Part shown: piece after piece, positions 1-9,302 of the stretch
How the letters are laid out: each line of letters begins with the position of its first letter
Numbering within the stretch: position 1 is the stretch's first letter
Source: Streptomyces sp. col6
GTDB taxonomy: Bacteria > Actinomycetota > Actinomycetes > Streptomycetales > Streptomycetaceae
Assembly (NCBI RefSeq): GCF_008042035.1
Contig: NZ_RDBL01000002.1
Location: 621,277 to 685,276, forward strand
Reading direction: 5' to 3'
DNA length: 64,000 nt
Position numbers and translations under genes: made by a program
Notes under the pieces: model-generated
Told to the model about the DNA's origin: nothing
Databases searched by the model: none
The model's input: only the letters and a program-made list of their open reading frames with translations

Positions 1-1566
1 CGCGCCTTCATCGACGCCCACCCCGAGTCCCAGCAGCCCTGGGACGTCAAGGGCTACCGGATCCCCGGCGGCACCCCGTCGAACCCGAAGTTCGCCGCGA
101 ACCTGCCGGCGTTCCCGTCGAACCTGAAGAAGCAGATCGCGGGCGCGCCCATGCCCGCGCCGCGCAACATCCTCGCCGCCGCCGTCGAGGGCTCGCAGGT
201 CGACTTCGAGACCGCCCTGACCATCGAGGCCCGGTACTTCACCGAGCTGGTCACCGGCCAGGTCTCCAAGAACATGATCCAGGCGTTCTTCTTCGACCTC
301 CAGGCCGTCAACTCCGGGGCCAGCCGCCCCAAGGGCATCGAGGAGCGCCAGGTCCGCAAGGTGGCCGTCCTCGGCGCCGGCATGATGGGCGCGGGCATCG
401 CGTACTCCTGCGCCAAGGCCGGGATCGAGGTCGTCCTCAAGGACGTCTCCGCGGAGGCCGCCGCCAAGGGCAAGGCGTACAGCGAGAAGCTGCTCGACAA
501 GGCGCTCTCCCGGGGCCGTACGACCGAGGCCAAGCGCGACGAGCTGCTGGCACGCATCACCCCGACCGGTGACGTGGCCGACCTCGCGGGCTGCGACGCG
601 GTGATCGAGGCCGTCTTCGAGGACACCGCCCTCAAGCACAAGGTGTTCCAGGAGATCCAGGACGTCATCGAGCCCGACGCGCTGCTCTGCTCCAACACCT
701 CCACCCTGCCGATCACCGTGCTCGCCGAAGGCGTCTCGCGCCCGGTCGACTTCATCGGGCTGCACTTCTTCTCGCCGGTCGACAAGATGCCGCTGGTCGA
801 GATCATCAAGGGCGAGAAGACCGGGGACGAGGCGCTGGCCCGCGCGTTCGACCTGGTCCGCCGGATCAGGAAGACGCCGATCGTCGTCAACGACTCGCGC
901 GGCTTCTTCACCTCGCGCGTCATCGGCCAGTTCATCAACGAGGGCGTCGCCATGGTCGGCGAGGGCGTCGAGCCCGCCTCCGTCGAACAGGCCGCCGCGC
1001 AGGCCGGATACCCGGCCAAGGTGCTCTCCCTGATGGACGAGCTGACCCTCACCCTGCCGCGCAAGATCCGCAACGAGACCCGCAAGGCCGTCGAGCAGGC
1101 GGGCGGCACTTGGCCCGGCCACCCGGCGGACGAGGTGATCGACCGGATGGTCGACGAGTTCGGCCGCCCCGGCCGCAGCGGGGGCGCCGGCTTCTACGAG
1201 TACGACGAGGCCGGCAAGCGCACCCGCCTGTGGCCGGGCCTGCGCGAGCACTTCGCCAAGCCGGACACCGGGATCTCGTTCACCGACATGCAGGAGCGCA
1301 TGCTCTTCTCCGAGGCGCTGGACAGCGTCCGCTGCCTGGAGGAGAACGTCCTGATCACCGTCGCCGACGCCAACATCGGCTCCATCATGGGCATCGGCTT
1401 CCCGCCGTGGACCGGCGGCGTGCTCCAGTACATCAACGGGTACGAGGGCGGCCTGCCCGGCTTCGTTGCCCGCGCCCGGGAACTCGCCGAGCGCTACGGC
1501 GACCGCTTCCTGCCGCCCGCGCTGCTGGTCCAGAAGGCGGAGAAGGGCGAGACCTTCCACGACTGA
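1..1566 (+). CDS. fadB: Fatty-acid oxidation complex alpha subunit (3-hydroxyacyl-CoA dehydrogenase part), 5' truncated
   Basis: The reading frame is open from base 1, so the N-terminal enoyl-CoA hydratase half lies outside the window; about 521 codons are visible. The NAD-binding motif GAGMMGAGIA follows a linker. The dehydrogenase active-site region GLHFFSPVDKMPLVEII holds the catalytic His, and the C-terminal 3-hydroxyacyl-CoA dehydrogenase domain ends the protein. Family knowledge: FadB/FadJ-type proteins hydrate enoyl-CoA and oxidise 3-hydroxyacyl-CoA in beta-oxidation, usually beside a thiolase gene, which would lie to the left. It is cytosolic. A bidirectional stem-loop separates it from the convergent MerR gene. 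Confidence 0.93.
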   Translation, partial: RAFIDAHPESQQPWDVKGYRIPGGTPSNPKFAANLPAFPSNLKKQIAGAPMPAPRNILAAAVEGSQVDFETALTIEARYFTELVTGQVSKNMIQAFFFDLQAVNSGASRPKGIEERQVRKVAVLGAGMMGAGIAYSCAKAGIEVVLKDVSAEAAAKGKAYSEKLLDKALSRGRTTEAKRDELLARITPTGDVADLAGCDAVIEAVFEDTALKHKVFQEIQDVIEPDALLCSNTSTLPITVLAEGVSRPVDFIGLHFFSPVDKMPLVEIIKGEKTGDEALARAFDLVRRIRKTPIVVNDSRGFFTSRVIGQFINEGVAMVGEGVEPASVEQAAAQAGYPAKVLSLMDELTLTLPRKIRNETRKAVEQAGGTWPGHPADEVIDRMVDEFGRPGRSGGAGFYEYDEAGKRTRLWPGLREHFAKPDTGISFTDMQERMLFSEALDSVRCLEENVLITVADANIGSIMGIGFPPWTGGVLQYINGYEGGLPGFVARARELAERYGDRFLPPALLVQKAEKGETFHD

Positions 1567-1581
1567 CCCGACGCGCCGCGT

Positions 1582-1613
1582 GCCGTACCGCCCCTCCACC
1601 GGGGCGGTACGGC
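1582..1613. terminator. Bidirectional stem-loop terminator
   Basis: A perfect 13-bp inverted repeat (GCCGTACCGCCCC and its complement) closes a 6-base loop. It sits 16 bases after the fadB stop and just before the stop of the convergent MerR gene. There is no U-tract, as is common for Streptomyces terminators. Confidence 0.8.
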
Positions 1614-1618
1614 CGCGC

Positions 1619-2350
1619 TCACTCGGCGGTGAACGCGGCCCGCAGCTCCTCCTTCAGCGACCGCTGGAAGGCGGTCACCAGGGCCTGGAGCACCATCGGC
1701 TGCATGTGCGCCGACAGCGACTTCATCGCCTTGACGTGCTCGGGGTCCGATTCCCGCTCCCGGTACGGATTCCACACCTCGTCCCGGAAGAGCCGGGTCA
1801 GCTCCTGCGCGGCCGAGCGCGTGTGCTCCAGCAGGACCGTACGGGCGGCGAGGATCGTCTCGTGCGCGATCGGCACGTCGAGCAGCTCCACGCCGAGCCG
1901 CAGCAGCCCCGGATCCAGCCGGAAGACCCCGTCGTCGGGCGCGGACCGCTCAAGCACCCCCATCGCGGCCAGCCGGTCGAGGTCCTGCTCGCTCAGTGAC
2001 CGGCCCGCCCGCCGCTCCAGCTCCGCCCGCGAGGCGTCCTCCGCCGAGTCCGGCGCCCAGGACGCGACCAGGGCGCGGTGGATGGCCAGATCGTGGGCGC
2101 TGAGGTCGGGCGGCAGCTGCTCCAGGTACCGTTCGATCGCGGCGAGCGTCATGCCCTGGTGCTGGAGCTCCTCGATCAGTGCCAGCCGCGAGAGGTGGTC
2201 GTGCCCGTAGTGCCCGACCCGGCGCGGCCCGATCACCGGGGGCGGCAGCAGCCCCCGGGTGCTGTAGAACCGCACCGTGCGCACGGTCACCCCGGCGCGA
2301 GCCGCCAGCTCGTCGACAGTGAGCTTCGGCTCCTCGGTCTCGGTCGCCAT
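1619..2350 (-). CDS. MerR-family transcriptional regulator
   Basis: This 243-aa protein has an N-terminal MerR winged helix, from about residue 9 to 78 (LTVDELAARAGV, VRTVRFYSTRGLLPPP, RRVGHYGHDHLSRL). A long helical C-terminal part follows, without the Cys pattern of metal-sensing MerR proteins. The start is the ATG at 2350, preceded by AGGAG; a longer upstream frame lacks a ribosome site. It converges on the fadB gene and diverges from the macro-domain gene. The region upstream of its start holds a 25-bp dyad (2405-2429) that is probably its own operator. Control of the beta-oxidation genes is plausible from position but is inference. Confidence 0.85.
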   Translation of the reverse strand: MATETEEPKLTVDELAARAGVTVRTVRFYSTRGLLPPPVIGPRRVGHYGHDHLSRLALIEELQHQGMTLAAIERYLEQLPPDLSAHDLAIHRALVASWAPDSAEDASRAELERRAGRSLSEQDLDRLAAMGVLERSAPDDGVFRLDPGLLRLGVELLDVPIAHETILAARTVLLEHTRSAAQELTRLFRDEVWNPYRERESDPEHVKAMKSLSAHMQPMVLQALVTAFQRSLKEELRAAFTAE

Positions 2351-2404
2351 TTCCGCTCCTCGTGTCCGGTGCTGCGAACGGGCAGCGATGCGCGCGCCCC
2401 GCCC

Positions 2405-2429
2405 GGTGCAACAGTATTGCTGTCTCACC
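2405..2429. promoter_or_regulatory. 25-bp imperfect dyad, probable MerR operator
   Basis: On the minus strand, half-sites GGTG and ACAG are mirrored by CTGT and CACC around a central AATA core; 9 of 12 positions pair. The site lies 55-79 bases upstream of the MerR start, where MerR proteins usually bind between -35 and -10 elements. It also lies within 80 bases of the divergent macro-domain gene. Confidence 0.55.
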
Positions 2430-2484
2430 AACGATGTGAAAGTGGTGACCGGCGGCTGTCAGTGGTGAGCCCTAGCCTGAACGC

Positions 2485-2961
2485 ATGTCCGAGATCACTT
2501 ACGTACGAGGGGACGCGACCGCGCCGCAGGGCAAGGGCGTCAAGGTGATCGTGCACGTCTGCAACGATCTCGGCGGCTGGGGAAAGGGGTTCGTCCTCGC
2601 TCTCTCCCGCCGGTGGCCCGAGCCCGAGGCCGCGTACCGCAGATGGCACCGTGAGCGCGCGCACAACGACTTCGGGCTCGGCGCGGTGCAGTTCGTCCAG
2701 GTCTCCCCGTTCGTCCGGGTGGCGAACCTGGTGGGCCAGCACGGGATGCGCCGGGGCAGCAAGGGTGTCCCGGTGCGCTACGAGGCCATCGACGCGGGAC
2801 TCGCCGCCGTGGCCGACCGCGCGCTGGAGCTGGGCGCCTCGGTGCACATGCCCCGGATCGGTTGCGGGCTCGCGGGCGGCACGTGGTCGCGGATCGAGCC
2901 GCTCATAGAAACCCGGTTGACCGGCCAAGGCCTGTCTGTGAGCGTGTACGACTTCGACTGA
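2485..2961 (+). CDS. Macro-domain (ADP-ribose-binding) protein
   Basis: This 158-aa protein is a single stand-alone macro domain. The N-terminal strand VRGDATAP, the ligand-loop region HVCNDLGGWGKGF and the second phosphate loop RIGCGLAGGTW are visible. Family knowledge: such proteins bind ADP-ribose and related ligands and may remove ADP-ribose or O-acetyl groups, or process Appr-1''-P. No clear Shine-Dalgarno sequence precedes the ATG, so the mRNA may be nearly leaderless. A GNAT gene follows 29 bases downstream on the same strand. The substrate is not shown by the sequence. Confidence 0.85.
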   Translation: MSEITYVRGDATAPQGKGVKVIVHVCNDLGGWGKGFVLALSRRWPEPEAAYRRWHRERAHNDFGLGAVQFVQVSPFVRVANLVGQHGMRRGSKGVPVRYEAIDAGLAAVADRALELGASVHMPRIGCGLAGGTWSRIEPLIETRLTGQGLSVSVYDFD

Positions 2962-2990
2962 GCCCCGGCCGGGGCGTCCGAGGGGGAGCG

Positions 2991-3965
2991 ATGACGGAGA
3001 TCGGTACCGGTGTGCCCGGATATGTCTTCAGGGCCTACCGGGGTGCCCCGGACCACGAGGCGATGGCCGCCGTGCGGGCCGGCAGCGCGGAGCACGATGG
3101 GCTCGACGCCGATTCGGTCGTGGAGGGGCTGCCCGACGCCGAGGAGATCGGCACCGCGTCCGCCGCCCTCGCGGACCCGGCCCGCGACCAGGTCCTCGTC
3201 GAACACGACGGCGCGGTCGTCGGCTACGCGGCCGTCCGCTGGTGGCGGGAGCGGGACGGGACCCAGCTCTATCTGCACCGCGGACACCTGCTGCCCGGAC
3301 ACCGGGGACGCGGCGTCGGGGCAGCCATGGTCGCGTGGGCCGAGGAGCACATCCGCCGACTCGTGGCGGAGCAGGGCACGGCGGAGACAGCGGTCTTCGG
3401 TGCCAACGCCATGGCCGGGGAACGGGAGGCCGCGCGGCTGCTCACGGACACCGGGTACCAGCGCGTCTTCAGCCTCGTGGAGCTGGAGCTGCCGGACCTG
3501 GGCGCGCTGCCGGGCTCCGCCGAGCCGCCGGCCGGCATCCGGCTCGGGCCCATCGGCCCGGACAGCTACCGCTCGGCCTGGCGGACGGTCGTCGACTCGT
3601 ACCGGGAGGCCGGCTTCACCGAGGAATGGCCGTACGCCCGCTTCGTGGCCAAGGCGGACCCGGCCTGCTGGCGGGCCGCCTGGCAGGGCGAGGAGATGGC
3701 AGGCGTCGCCCTGTGCTCGCTCCGCGCCCGGGACCGCACGACGGGCGAGGTCGAGGAGCTGAGCGTCCGCGACCGGTCCAGGCGGCTCGGCGTCGGACGC
3801 GCCGTACTCCTCGCGGGCCTGCGCGCCCTGCGCGACCACGGGGCCACCCGCGCCCGCCTGTACACCGGGACCGCCAACCCCTACCGCTCGTACGACCTCT
3901 ACGAGAGCGTCGGCTTCCGGCGCCGCAACGAGTACGTGCGCTACCGCAAGCCTCTGCGGAGCTGA
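2991..3965 (+). CDS. Tandem GNAT N-acetyltransferase (two GNAT domains)
   Basis: The 324-aa protein holds two GNAT folds. The first acetyl-CoA loop is near residues 95-115 (LLPGHRGRGVGAAMV). The second is near 255-275 (VRDRSRRLGVGRAVLLAGL), ending with the typical YESVGFRRRNEYVRYRK beta-bulge. The ATG at 2991 is preceded by AGGGGGAG. An upstream in-frame start would overlap the macro gene and lacks a ribosome site. Double-GNAT proteins of this layout acetylate small amines or antibiotics in other actinomycetes, but no substrate can be read here. It probably shares a transcript with the macro-domain gene. Confidence 0.85.
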   Translation: MTEIGTGVPGYVFRAYRGAPDHEAMAAVRAGSAEHDGLDADSVVEGLPDAEEIGTASAALADPARDQVLVEHDGAVVGYAAVRWWRERDGTQLYLHRGHLLPGHRGRGVGAAMVAWAEEHIRRLVAEQGTAETAVFGANAMAGEREAARLLTDTGYQRVFSLVELELPDLGALPGSAEPPAGIRLGPIGPDSYRSAWRTVVDSYREAGFTEEWPYARFVAKADPACWRAAWQGEEMAGVALCSLRARDRTTGEVEELSVRDRSRRLGVGRAVLLAGLRALRDHGATRARLYTGTANPYRSYDLYESVGFRRRNEYVRYRKPLRS

Positions 3966-4049
3966 TGCCCGGCCTGTTACGGGAGTACGCCGCGTGTCAC
4001 TCTGATCCGGCTCCTATCGTGGGGCGGACCGGCGGAACAGGGAGGGCCC

Positions 4050-4682
4050 ATGACGGCACGTGACACCGGCGGGGCGGCCCCCGCCTTCGGGATCGTGGGA
4101 GCCGCAACGCCCTCCGACGCGCTGGGGGAGCAGATCCTCGATGCCGCGCGCGAGCAGTTCATGACCTTCGGGCTGCGCCGCTCGACCGTCGACGACGTCG
4201 CCAAGCGGGCCGGGGTCTCCCGGGTGACGGTGTACCGGCGGATCGGAGGCAAGGACAGCCTGGTCTCGGCGTGCCTGCTGCGCGAGTACCGCCGGTTCGT
4301 CGTGGAGGTCGACGAGGCCGTGGCCGCGCTGCCCACGACGGAGGACCGGCTCGTCGAGGGCTTCGCCGCCGTGCTGCGGCACATCCGCGAACACCCCCTC
4401 ATCGGCGGGCTGCTGCGCCTGGAGCCCGAGACCATGCTGCCCTTCCTCACCGTGGAGAGCGGCCCCGCCTTCCTCGCGATCCGCGGCTACCTGGCCGGGC
4501 GGCTGCGCGAGGTACGGCGCCTGGAGGGCGGACCGGAGACCGACCCGACACCCGTCGCCGAACTCATGGTCCGGATCACCGTCTCCTTCCTCCTCAACCC
4601 GGTCAGCTGCTTCGAACTCGACGACGACGCCCAGGTCCGCGACTTCGCCCGCCGCTGCCTGGTCCCGCTGCTCGCCGCCTGA
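4050..4682 (+). CDS. TetR/AcrR-family transcriptional regulator
   Basis: The 210-aa protein has the TetR helix-turn-helix at about residues 30-75 (STVDDVAKRAGVSRVTVYRRIGGKDSL) and an unassigned helical ligand domain. GGGAGG precedes the ATG. The gene converges on an MpaB-like oxygenase, with only 9 bases between their ends, and a second divergent MpaB paralogue lies beyond. Regulation of the oxygenase pair is inferred from this arrangement. No perfect dyad was found between the two oxygenase genes. Confidence 0.88.
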   Translation: MTARDTGGAAPAFGIVGAATPSDALGEQILDAAREQFMTFGLRRSTVDDVAKRAGVSRVTVYRRIGGKDSLVSACLLREYRRFVVEVDEAVAALPTTEDRLVEGFAAVLRHIREHPLIGGLLRLEPETMLPFLTVESGPAFLAIRGYLAGRLREVRRLEGGPETDPTPVAELMVRITVSFLLNPVSCFELDDDAQVRDFARRCLVPLLAA

Positions 4683-4691
4683 CCGGGCGTC

Positions 4692-5594
4692 TCAGCCGCG
4701 CTCCGGCCCCGGCCGGACGGCGGTCTCGTCCGGCAGCGGCTCCAGCGGCCGGCCGCGCGCCCAGTGCGGCCCGAGGTCGTCCAGCCGCCAGCCGAAGGGG
4801 TACGAACGCGGCTGCGGCCGGGACGGGAACCGGCGCGGCCGGGCCGGCATCCCCCGTACGCACCGCGCCCGCAGCCGCAGCGCCGCCGACGCCGAGGTCC
4901 GCACCCACCGGGGCTGCGGCCGGAAGCCCAGCGCCTTCAGCAGCGGCTCATCCAGCAGCGCCAGCGAGAACCGGGCGACCAGAGGACGCAGCGGGCGCGG
5001 GTACCAGCTCGCCATCACCCGGAACGTGGCGCTCGCCACCCGCCGGTTCGCCGGGTCGTACGCGAACATCCGCTGCTCGTACGCGTCGAGCAGCCGCTCG
5101 AACCCCGCATAGGTGTCGGGGACGTCCTCGATGCCCATCATCGCCCCCGTCCTGCGCCCCGCCTCCGCCAGCGCCTGCACCTCCTGCGCGCACAGTGGGC
5201 GCCAGCCGTACCGGTCGATCCAGCGTTTCGGGCCCACGACCGTGGTCGCGAGCACGTAGCGGAAGTCGTCATTCGGGATGCGGTACCTGCCGTGGATGCG
5301 GTTCAGGTGCCGCGCCGCAGCCCGTCCCCGCTCCGAGTCGAACCCGTCGACGGCCATCTCGTACCCGATCAGCACCGTGTCGTCGTACCGCTTCTGTCCG
5401 TTGCGCTCGAACTCCTGGGTGCGGTCGAGGAGTACGGAGATCCGGGGGACACCGTAGTCGCGCAGGAACGCCACGCTCACGCCCTGACGGTAGTCCCAGG
5501 GGAACTCGTACTGCGAGATCAGCCGGAGGATCTCGGCGTAGTCCCGCGCCGGATCCATCCGGCGGATCTCACGCAGGCGGCTGTACCGGCCCAT
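4692..5594 (-). CDS. Oxygenase MpaB-family protein (DUF2236)
   Basis: The 300-aa product belongs to the MpaB/latex-clearing-protein superfamily (DUF2236), whose characterised members are b-type haem oxygenases. Visible family features are the N-terminal motif RIPNDDFRYVLATTVVGPKRWIDRYGW and the C-terminal block ASWYPRPLRPLVARFSLALL. The start is the ATG at 5594 because AGGAGG lies 8 bases upstream; 30 more in-frame codons upstream have no ribosome site. It is divergent from the second DUF2236 gene at 5833 and convergent with a TetR gene. The substrate is unknown. Confidence 0.82.
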   Translation of the reverse strand: MGRYSRLREIRRMDPARDYAEILRLISQYEFPWDYRQGVSVAFLRDYGVPRISVLLDRTQEFERNGQKRYDDTVLIGYEMAVDGFDSERGRAAARHLNRIHGRYRIPNDDFRYVLATTVVGPKRWIDRYGWRPLCAQEVQALAEAGRRTGAMMGIEDVPDTYAGFERLLDAYEQRMFAYDPANRRVASATFRVMASWYPRPLRPLVARFSLALLDEPLLKALGFRPQPRWVRTSASAALRLRARCVRGMPARPRRFPSRPQPRSYPFGWRLDDLGPHWARGRPLEPLPDETAVRPGPERG

Positions 5595-5832
5595 GGTGCG
5601 CCCTCCTGTCCGTGTCCGGAACAGCGCGCCCCAACAAGCGTGTGACACAGATGATATGACGGGGCGTTCAATCCCTGGAGTCAAAGTTACAAATACTATC
5701 GACTTGTTTCATCGGCCCCGTCAACACCGCGGAACGGGAGCCCGCTGCGCACGCCCCGCCCACGGCTCGCATACTGGATCACGTGGGGCCGGGCGCTTCG
5801 GTCCGGTGCCCGTCGAGCGGCCGGAGTACGGC

Positions 5833-6744
5833 ATGAGCAGCGCAGCAGCCGGCAGGGACGACCCGGCGCCACCGCCGCCCGGCGGAGTGCTGTGGAGCCT
5901 TTCCGGCGACATCCGGGCCCTGCTGATGCTGCCCGCCGCCCTCACCCTCCAGGTCGCCCACCCCGCCGTCGGCGCGGGCGTGGACGAGCACTCCGTGTTC
6001 CGTACGGACCCGTGGGGGCGCGGCGAGCGCTCCCTCAGCTCGCTCCAGCTCTGGGTGTACGGCGGGCAGGAGGCCGCCGAGGAGGGGCGCAGGCTCCGCC
6101 GGCTGCACCGCACCATTGAGGGAACCGACACCCGGGGCCGCCCCTACCACGCCCTGTCACCGGCGAACTACGCCTGGGTGCACGCCACCGGGTTCCCCGT
6201 CTACCGGCACGGCGCCCGCTATCTGCTGCGCCCGCTCAGCCGCGAACAGGAACGCGCACTGTACGCGGAATGGCTCCAGGTGGGCCGGGTGCTCGGGATC
6301 CACGACCGGGACATGCCGCAGACCATCGAGGAGTTCTGGCCCTACTACCGCGCCATGCTCGCCGACGAGATCGAGAGGACACCCGTCGTCGCGGAACTCG
6401 TCGCCACCGACACCGCCGTCCCGCCGCCGGACCGCGGGCCCCGGCTCCTGCGGCTGCTGCTCAGGGCGCTGTGGCCGGTGCTGCTGCCGCCGCTCGCCCG
6501 GTTCCGCGCGTTCCTGACCGTCGGGCTGATGCCGCCCGACGCCCGCGAGGCCATCGGCCTGGAGTGGACGGACGCGCAGGAACGGGCGCTGCGGCGGTTC
6601 TGCGCGGTGGTCCGGGTGGTGGTTCCGGTGCTGCCGGAGCGCCTGCGCTATCTGCCCCGGGCGCGCCGGGCCAGGGCGGCGCACCGGGCGGCCCGCGGCG
6701 GCGGGCTCAGGCCGACGCGCGGCGGACCAGCCGCGTCGGCGTGA
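5833..6744 (+). CDS. Oxygenase MpaB-family protein (DUF2236), second copy
   Basis: The 303-aa protein has the classical DUF2236 N-terminus: HPAVGAGVDEHSVFRTDPWGR, followed by WVHATGFPVYRHG with a His that could serve as haem ligand. It is only distantly similar to the divergent gene at 4692-5594, so this is not a recent duplication. The ATG at 5833 is preceded by a GGAG. Its last 38 bases overlap the 3' end of the convergent LacI gene. Family knowledge suggests a haem-dependent oxygenase; the substrate is not evident. Confidence 0.83.
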   Translation: MSSAAAGRDDPAPPPPGGVLWSLSGDIRALLMLPAALTLQVAHPAVGAGVDEHSVFRTDPWGRGERSLSSLQLWVYGGQEAAEEGRRLRRLHRTIEGTDTRGRPYHALSPANYAWVHATGFPVYRHGARYLLRPLSREQERALYAEWLQVGRVLGIHDRDMPQTIEEFWPYYRAMLADEIERTPVVAELVATDTAVPPPDRGPRLLRLLLRALWPVLLPPLARFRAFLTVGLMPPDAREAIGLEWTDAQERALRRFCAVVRVVVPVLPERLRYLPRARRARAAHRAARGGGLRPTRGGPAASA

Positions 6745-7747
6745 TCACCGACTCCGGCCCCGCGCCCCCGTCCTCCAGCCGCTCCATCAGCAGCCGGACC
6801 ATCAACCTGCCCATGCCGACAACGTCCTGACGTATCGTCGTCAGCGGAGGGTCCGTCGCCTCGGCGACCGACTCCATGTCGTCGAACCCGACCAGCGCCA
6901 CGTCCTGCGGCACCCGCCGCCCCCACTCGCGCAGCACCCGCAGTGCGCCCGAGGCCATCAGGTCGTTGGCCGCGAACACCGCGTCCACGTCGGGCCGCCG
7001 CTCCAGCAGCTCCGCCATCGCCCGCGCACCGCCCTCCACCGTGAAATCGCCGTCCGCGAGCAGCGCGGGGTCCGCGTCGGGCAGGATGTCGGCGTAGCCG
7101 TCGATCCGGTCGAGCGCCGAGGTCTGGTCGCGCGGACCCGCGATGTGCGCGATGTTCCGGCGGCCGAGCCCGGCCAGATGGCGGACGGCCTCCCGGGCGC
7201 CGCCCCGGTTGTCGCAGTCCACGAAGGGCACCGCGTCGGTCGGCGCGCCAGGCCGCCCCGGCCTGCCGCCGTAGACGGCAGGCACGCGGAAACGCCGGAT
7301 GGCGGACGGGAGTTCGTCGTCCGTGTGCAGCGAGAACGCCAGCACCCCGTCCACATGGCCCCCGGCCAGATAGCGGCTGACCCGCTCGAAGTCCCCGCGG
7401 CCCTCCACCAGCAGCAGCACCAACTGCGCGTCGTGCGCGTTCAGTTCCCGGCTGATGCCCCGGATGTGCTGGGAGAAGAACGGGTCGGAGAAGATCCGCA
7501 CCTCGGGCTCGTCGATGATCACGGCCACCGCCCCGTTGCGCCGGGTCACCAGGGTCCGCGCGGCGTGGTTCGGTACGTAGCCCAGCTCCTCGACCGCCTT
7601 GCGCACCTGGTCCACGAGCGGCTGCCGGACGCCCGCGCCGCCGTTGACCACCCGGGAGGCCGTCGCCCGGGAGACTCCGGCGCGGGCCGCCACCGCTTCC
7701 AGCGTGGGGCGCGCGTGGAGCGGGGCATCGGGGGTCGGACCGGGCAA
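6707..7747 (-). CDS. LacI-family transcriptional regulator
   Basis: The 346-aa repressor has the LacI HTH at its N-terminus ([20 protein letters not shown]) and hinge helix [17 protein letters not shown] periplasmic-binding-protein-like sugar domain follows, ending [17 protein letters not shown]. No ATG or GTG is well placed. The TTG at 7747 has AGAGGAG 6 bases upstream and is taken as start. The 3' end overlaps the convergent oxygenase gene by 38 bp. No sugar operon adjoins it, so its target is unknown; the divergent neighbour is a secreted peptidase. Confidence 0.87.
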   Translation of the reverse strand: MPGPTPDAPLHARPTLEAVAARAGVSRATASRVVNGGAGVRQPLVDQVRKAVEELGYVPNHAARTLVTRRNGAVAVIIDEPEVRIFSDPFFSQHIRGISRELNAHDAQLVLLLVEGRGDFERVSRYLAGGHVDGVLAFSLHTDDELPSAIRRFRVPAVYGGRPGRPGAPTDAVPFVDCDNRGGAREAVRHLAGLGRRNIAHIAGPRDQTSALDRIDGYADILPDADPALLADGDFTVEGGARAMAELLERRPDVDAVFAANDLMASGALRVLREWGRRVPQDVALVGFDDMESVAEATDPPLTTIRQDVVGMGRLMVRLLMERLEDGGAGPESVITPTRLVRRASA

Positions 7748-7908
7748 GGGACGCTCCTCTGGGGCGCGGCGGGGGCCTGGAACGGCCGGGCCGGCCGATC
7801 GGCGCGAACTACCCGGCCAGCCTAACGGGCCGCGGCCCTGTGCCCGCTTCCGGAAACCGTGCGTGCACAGGTCTGTCGCGTGCACCGGCGCCGAAGTATC
7901 TTCCGCCC

Positions 7909-9228
7909 ATGCCGATCGCGCCGACAGGCGGGGGACGGCGGCCGCCCCGGCGCGGCCGTGTCCGCGTTCTCGCTCTGGCGGCCGCCTCTGCCGCCCTGAC
8001 CGTCCCCCTGCTCACCGTGCCCTCGGACGCGGCCCGCACCGCCGCACCCCGTACCGGCTTCGAACTGTCCGGCGGGGCCCGCTGGACCCGGCAGTCCGAG
8101 GAGGCGTCGCTGCTCGCGGCCCTGGCCCGGCGCGGCGACCGGGTCTCCGTCCGGCGGATCGGCACCACCGCCCAGGGGCGTCCGCTGCGCCTCGTCCGCG
8201 TCGGCAGCGCCGAGCCGGACGCGCTCACCGTGCTCCTGGTCTGCGGCCAGCACGGCGACGAACCTGCCGCGCGCGAGGCCTGCCTGAGCACGGTCCGCGA
8301 CCTCGCGTACGCCACCGACGCCCGCACCCGCGCCTTCCTCGCGCGGACGGAGGTCCTCGTCCTGCCCACCGCCAACCCGGACGGGCTGGCCGCGGGGACC
8401 CGGGAGAACGCGGACGGTGTGGACATCAACCGGGACCACCTCGCCCTGCGCAGCGCCGAGGCCCGCGCCGTGGCCGCCGTACTGCGCGACCACGAGCCCG
8501 ACGTGATCGAGGACCTGCACGAGTACGGTGCGACGGCCCCGTACTACGACAAGGACCTGCTCGTCCTGTGGCCCAGCAACCCCAACACCGACGAGCGGCT
8601 GCACGACGAGGCGCGCGACCTGGCGTGGGGCCGAGTGCGGGCCGCCGCCCGGGACGCGGGGTTCAGCACCGGCGTCTACGGCGTCTGGACCGACCCGGCC
8701 ACCGGCCGCCCCCTCCGGCGGAACGCGGGCGACGGCCAGGAACGCATCCTGCGCAACATCGCCGGCCTCAAGCACGCGGTCGGAATTCTGGTCGAATCCC
8801 GTACGGACGCGCTGTCCGCGGCCGAGCGCGCCGACCCCGCTCTCGCCCACCGCCGCCGCGTGACCTCCCAACTCACCGTACTGAAAGCGCTGTTCCGGTA
8901 CGCGGACGAGCGGCGCGGGAGTATCGCCGCCGCCACCGGCCGCTCCCGGGCGGCCGGTGAGGCCGGCCTGGGGCCCATCCGCCTCGGGGGAACCGACGAC
9001 GAGGTGCCGGGCGAGACCCTCACCGACCCGCCCTGCGGCTACCGCCTCACCAAGGAGCGGTTCGCCCGCGTCCGGGACGAACTCGCCCTGCACCAGGTCA
9101 CCTCACGGCCCGACGGCGACGGGGTGTACGTGCCCCTGCGCCAGCCGGCCCGGAAGCTGATCCCGCTGCTCCTGGACCGGCGGGCCGCATATCACCTCAC
9201 AAACGGTCAACCCGATACCGCTTGTTGA
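7909..9228 (+). CDS. Secreted M14-family zinc carboxypeptidase
   Basis: The 439-aa protein starts with an Arg-rich segment and a hydrophobic stretch ([16 protein letters not shown]), consistent with an export signal; cleavage is likely near residue 40. Carboxypeptidase zinc ligands are visible as HGDE (His and Glu) in [15 protein letters not shown] and the later His in IEDLHEYG. The substrate-binding NRD is in [10 protein letters not shown], and the general-base Glu is in [10 protein letters not shown]14 enzymes of this type remove C-terminal residues or process cell-wall peptides. The ATG has only a weak ribosome site. It is divergent from the LacI gene. Confidence 0.86.
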   Translation: MPIAPTGGGRRPPRRGRVRVLALAAASAALTVPLLTVPSDAARTAAPRTGFELSGGARWTRQSEEASLLAALARRGDRVSVRRIGTTAQGRPLRLVRVGSAEPDALTVLLVCGQHGDEPAAREACLSTVRDLAYATDARTRAFLARTEVLVLPTANPDGLAAGTRENADGVDINRDHLALRSAEARAVAAVLRDHEPDVIEDLHEYGATAPYYDKDLLVLWPSNPNTDERLHDEARDLAWGRVRAAARDAGFSTGVYGVWTDPATGRPLRRNAGDGQERILRNIAGLKHAVGILVESRTDALSAAERADPALAHRRRVTSQLTVLKALFRYADERRGSIAAATGRSRAAGEAGLGPIRLGGTDDEVPGETLTDPPCGYRLTKERFARVRDELALHQVTSRPDGDGVYVPLRQPARKLIPLLLDRRAAYHLTNGQPDTAC

Positions 9229-9229
9229 T

Positions 9230-9250
9230 ACCGAAAGATATGGGTTCGGT
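9230..9250. terminator. Weak stem-loop after the M14 peptidase gene
   Basis: ACCGAA pairs with TTCGGT around a 9-base loop just after the peptidase stop and about 50 bases before the BCCT start. It is short and A/T-rich for this genome; it may be a weak terminator or an operator of the transporter gene. Confidence 0.3.
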
Positions 9251-9302
9251 GTGGTACTGCCTACGGAGAGCGTTTTGTCAGTTTCCGTGAAAGGTGCCAT
9301 TC

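Noticed and set aside
5595..5832. A CAAGT...ACTTTG near-dyad between the two MpaB genes as TetR operator
   Set aside because: Only the outer three positions pair without introducing a bulge, so it is not supported as an operator.
7861..7885. Direct repeat GCGTGCAC twice, 17 bp apart, between the LacI and M14 genes
   Set aside because: The repeats are direct rather than inverted and are short for this base composition; this is not a LacI-type palindrome.
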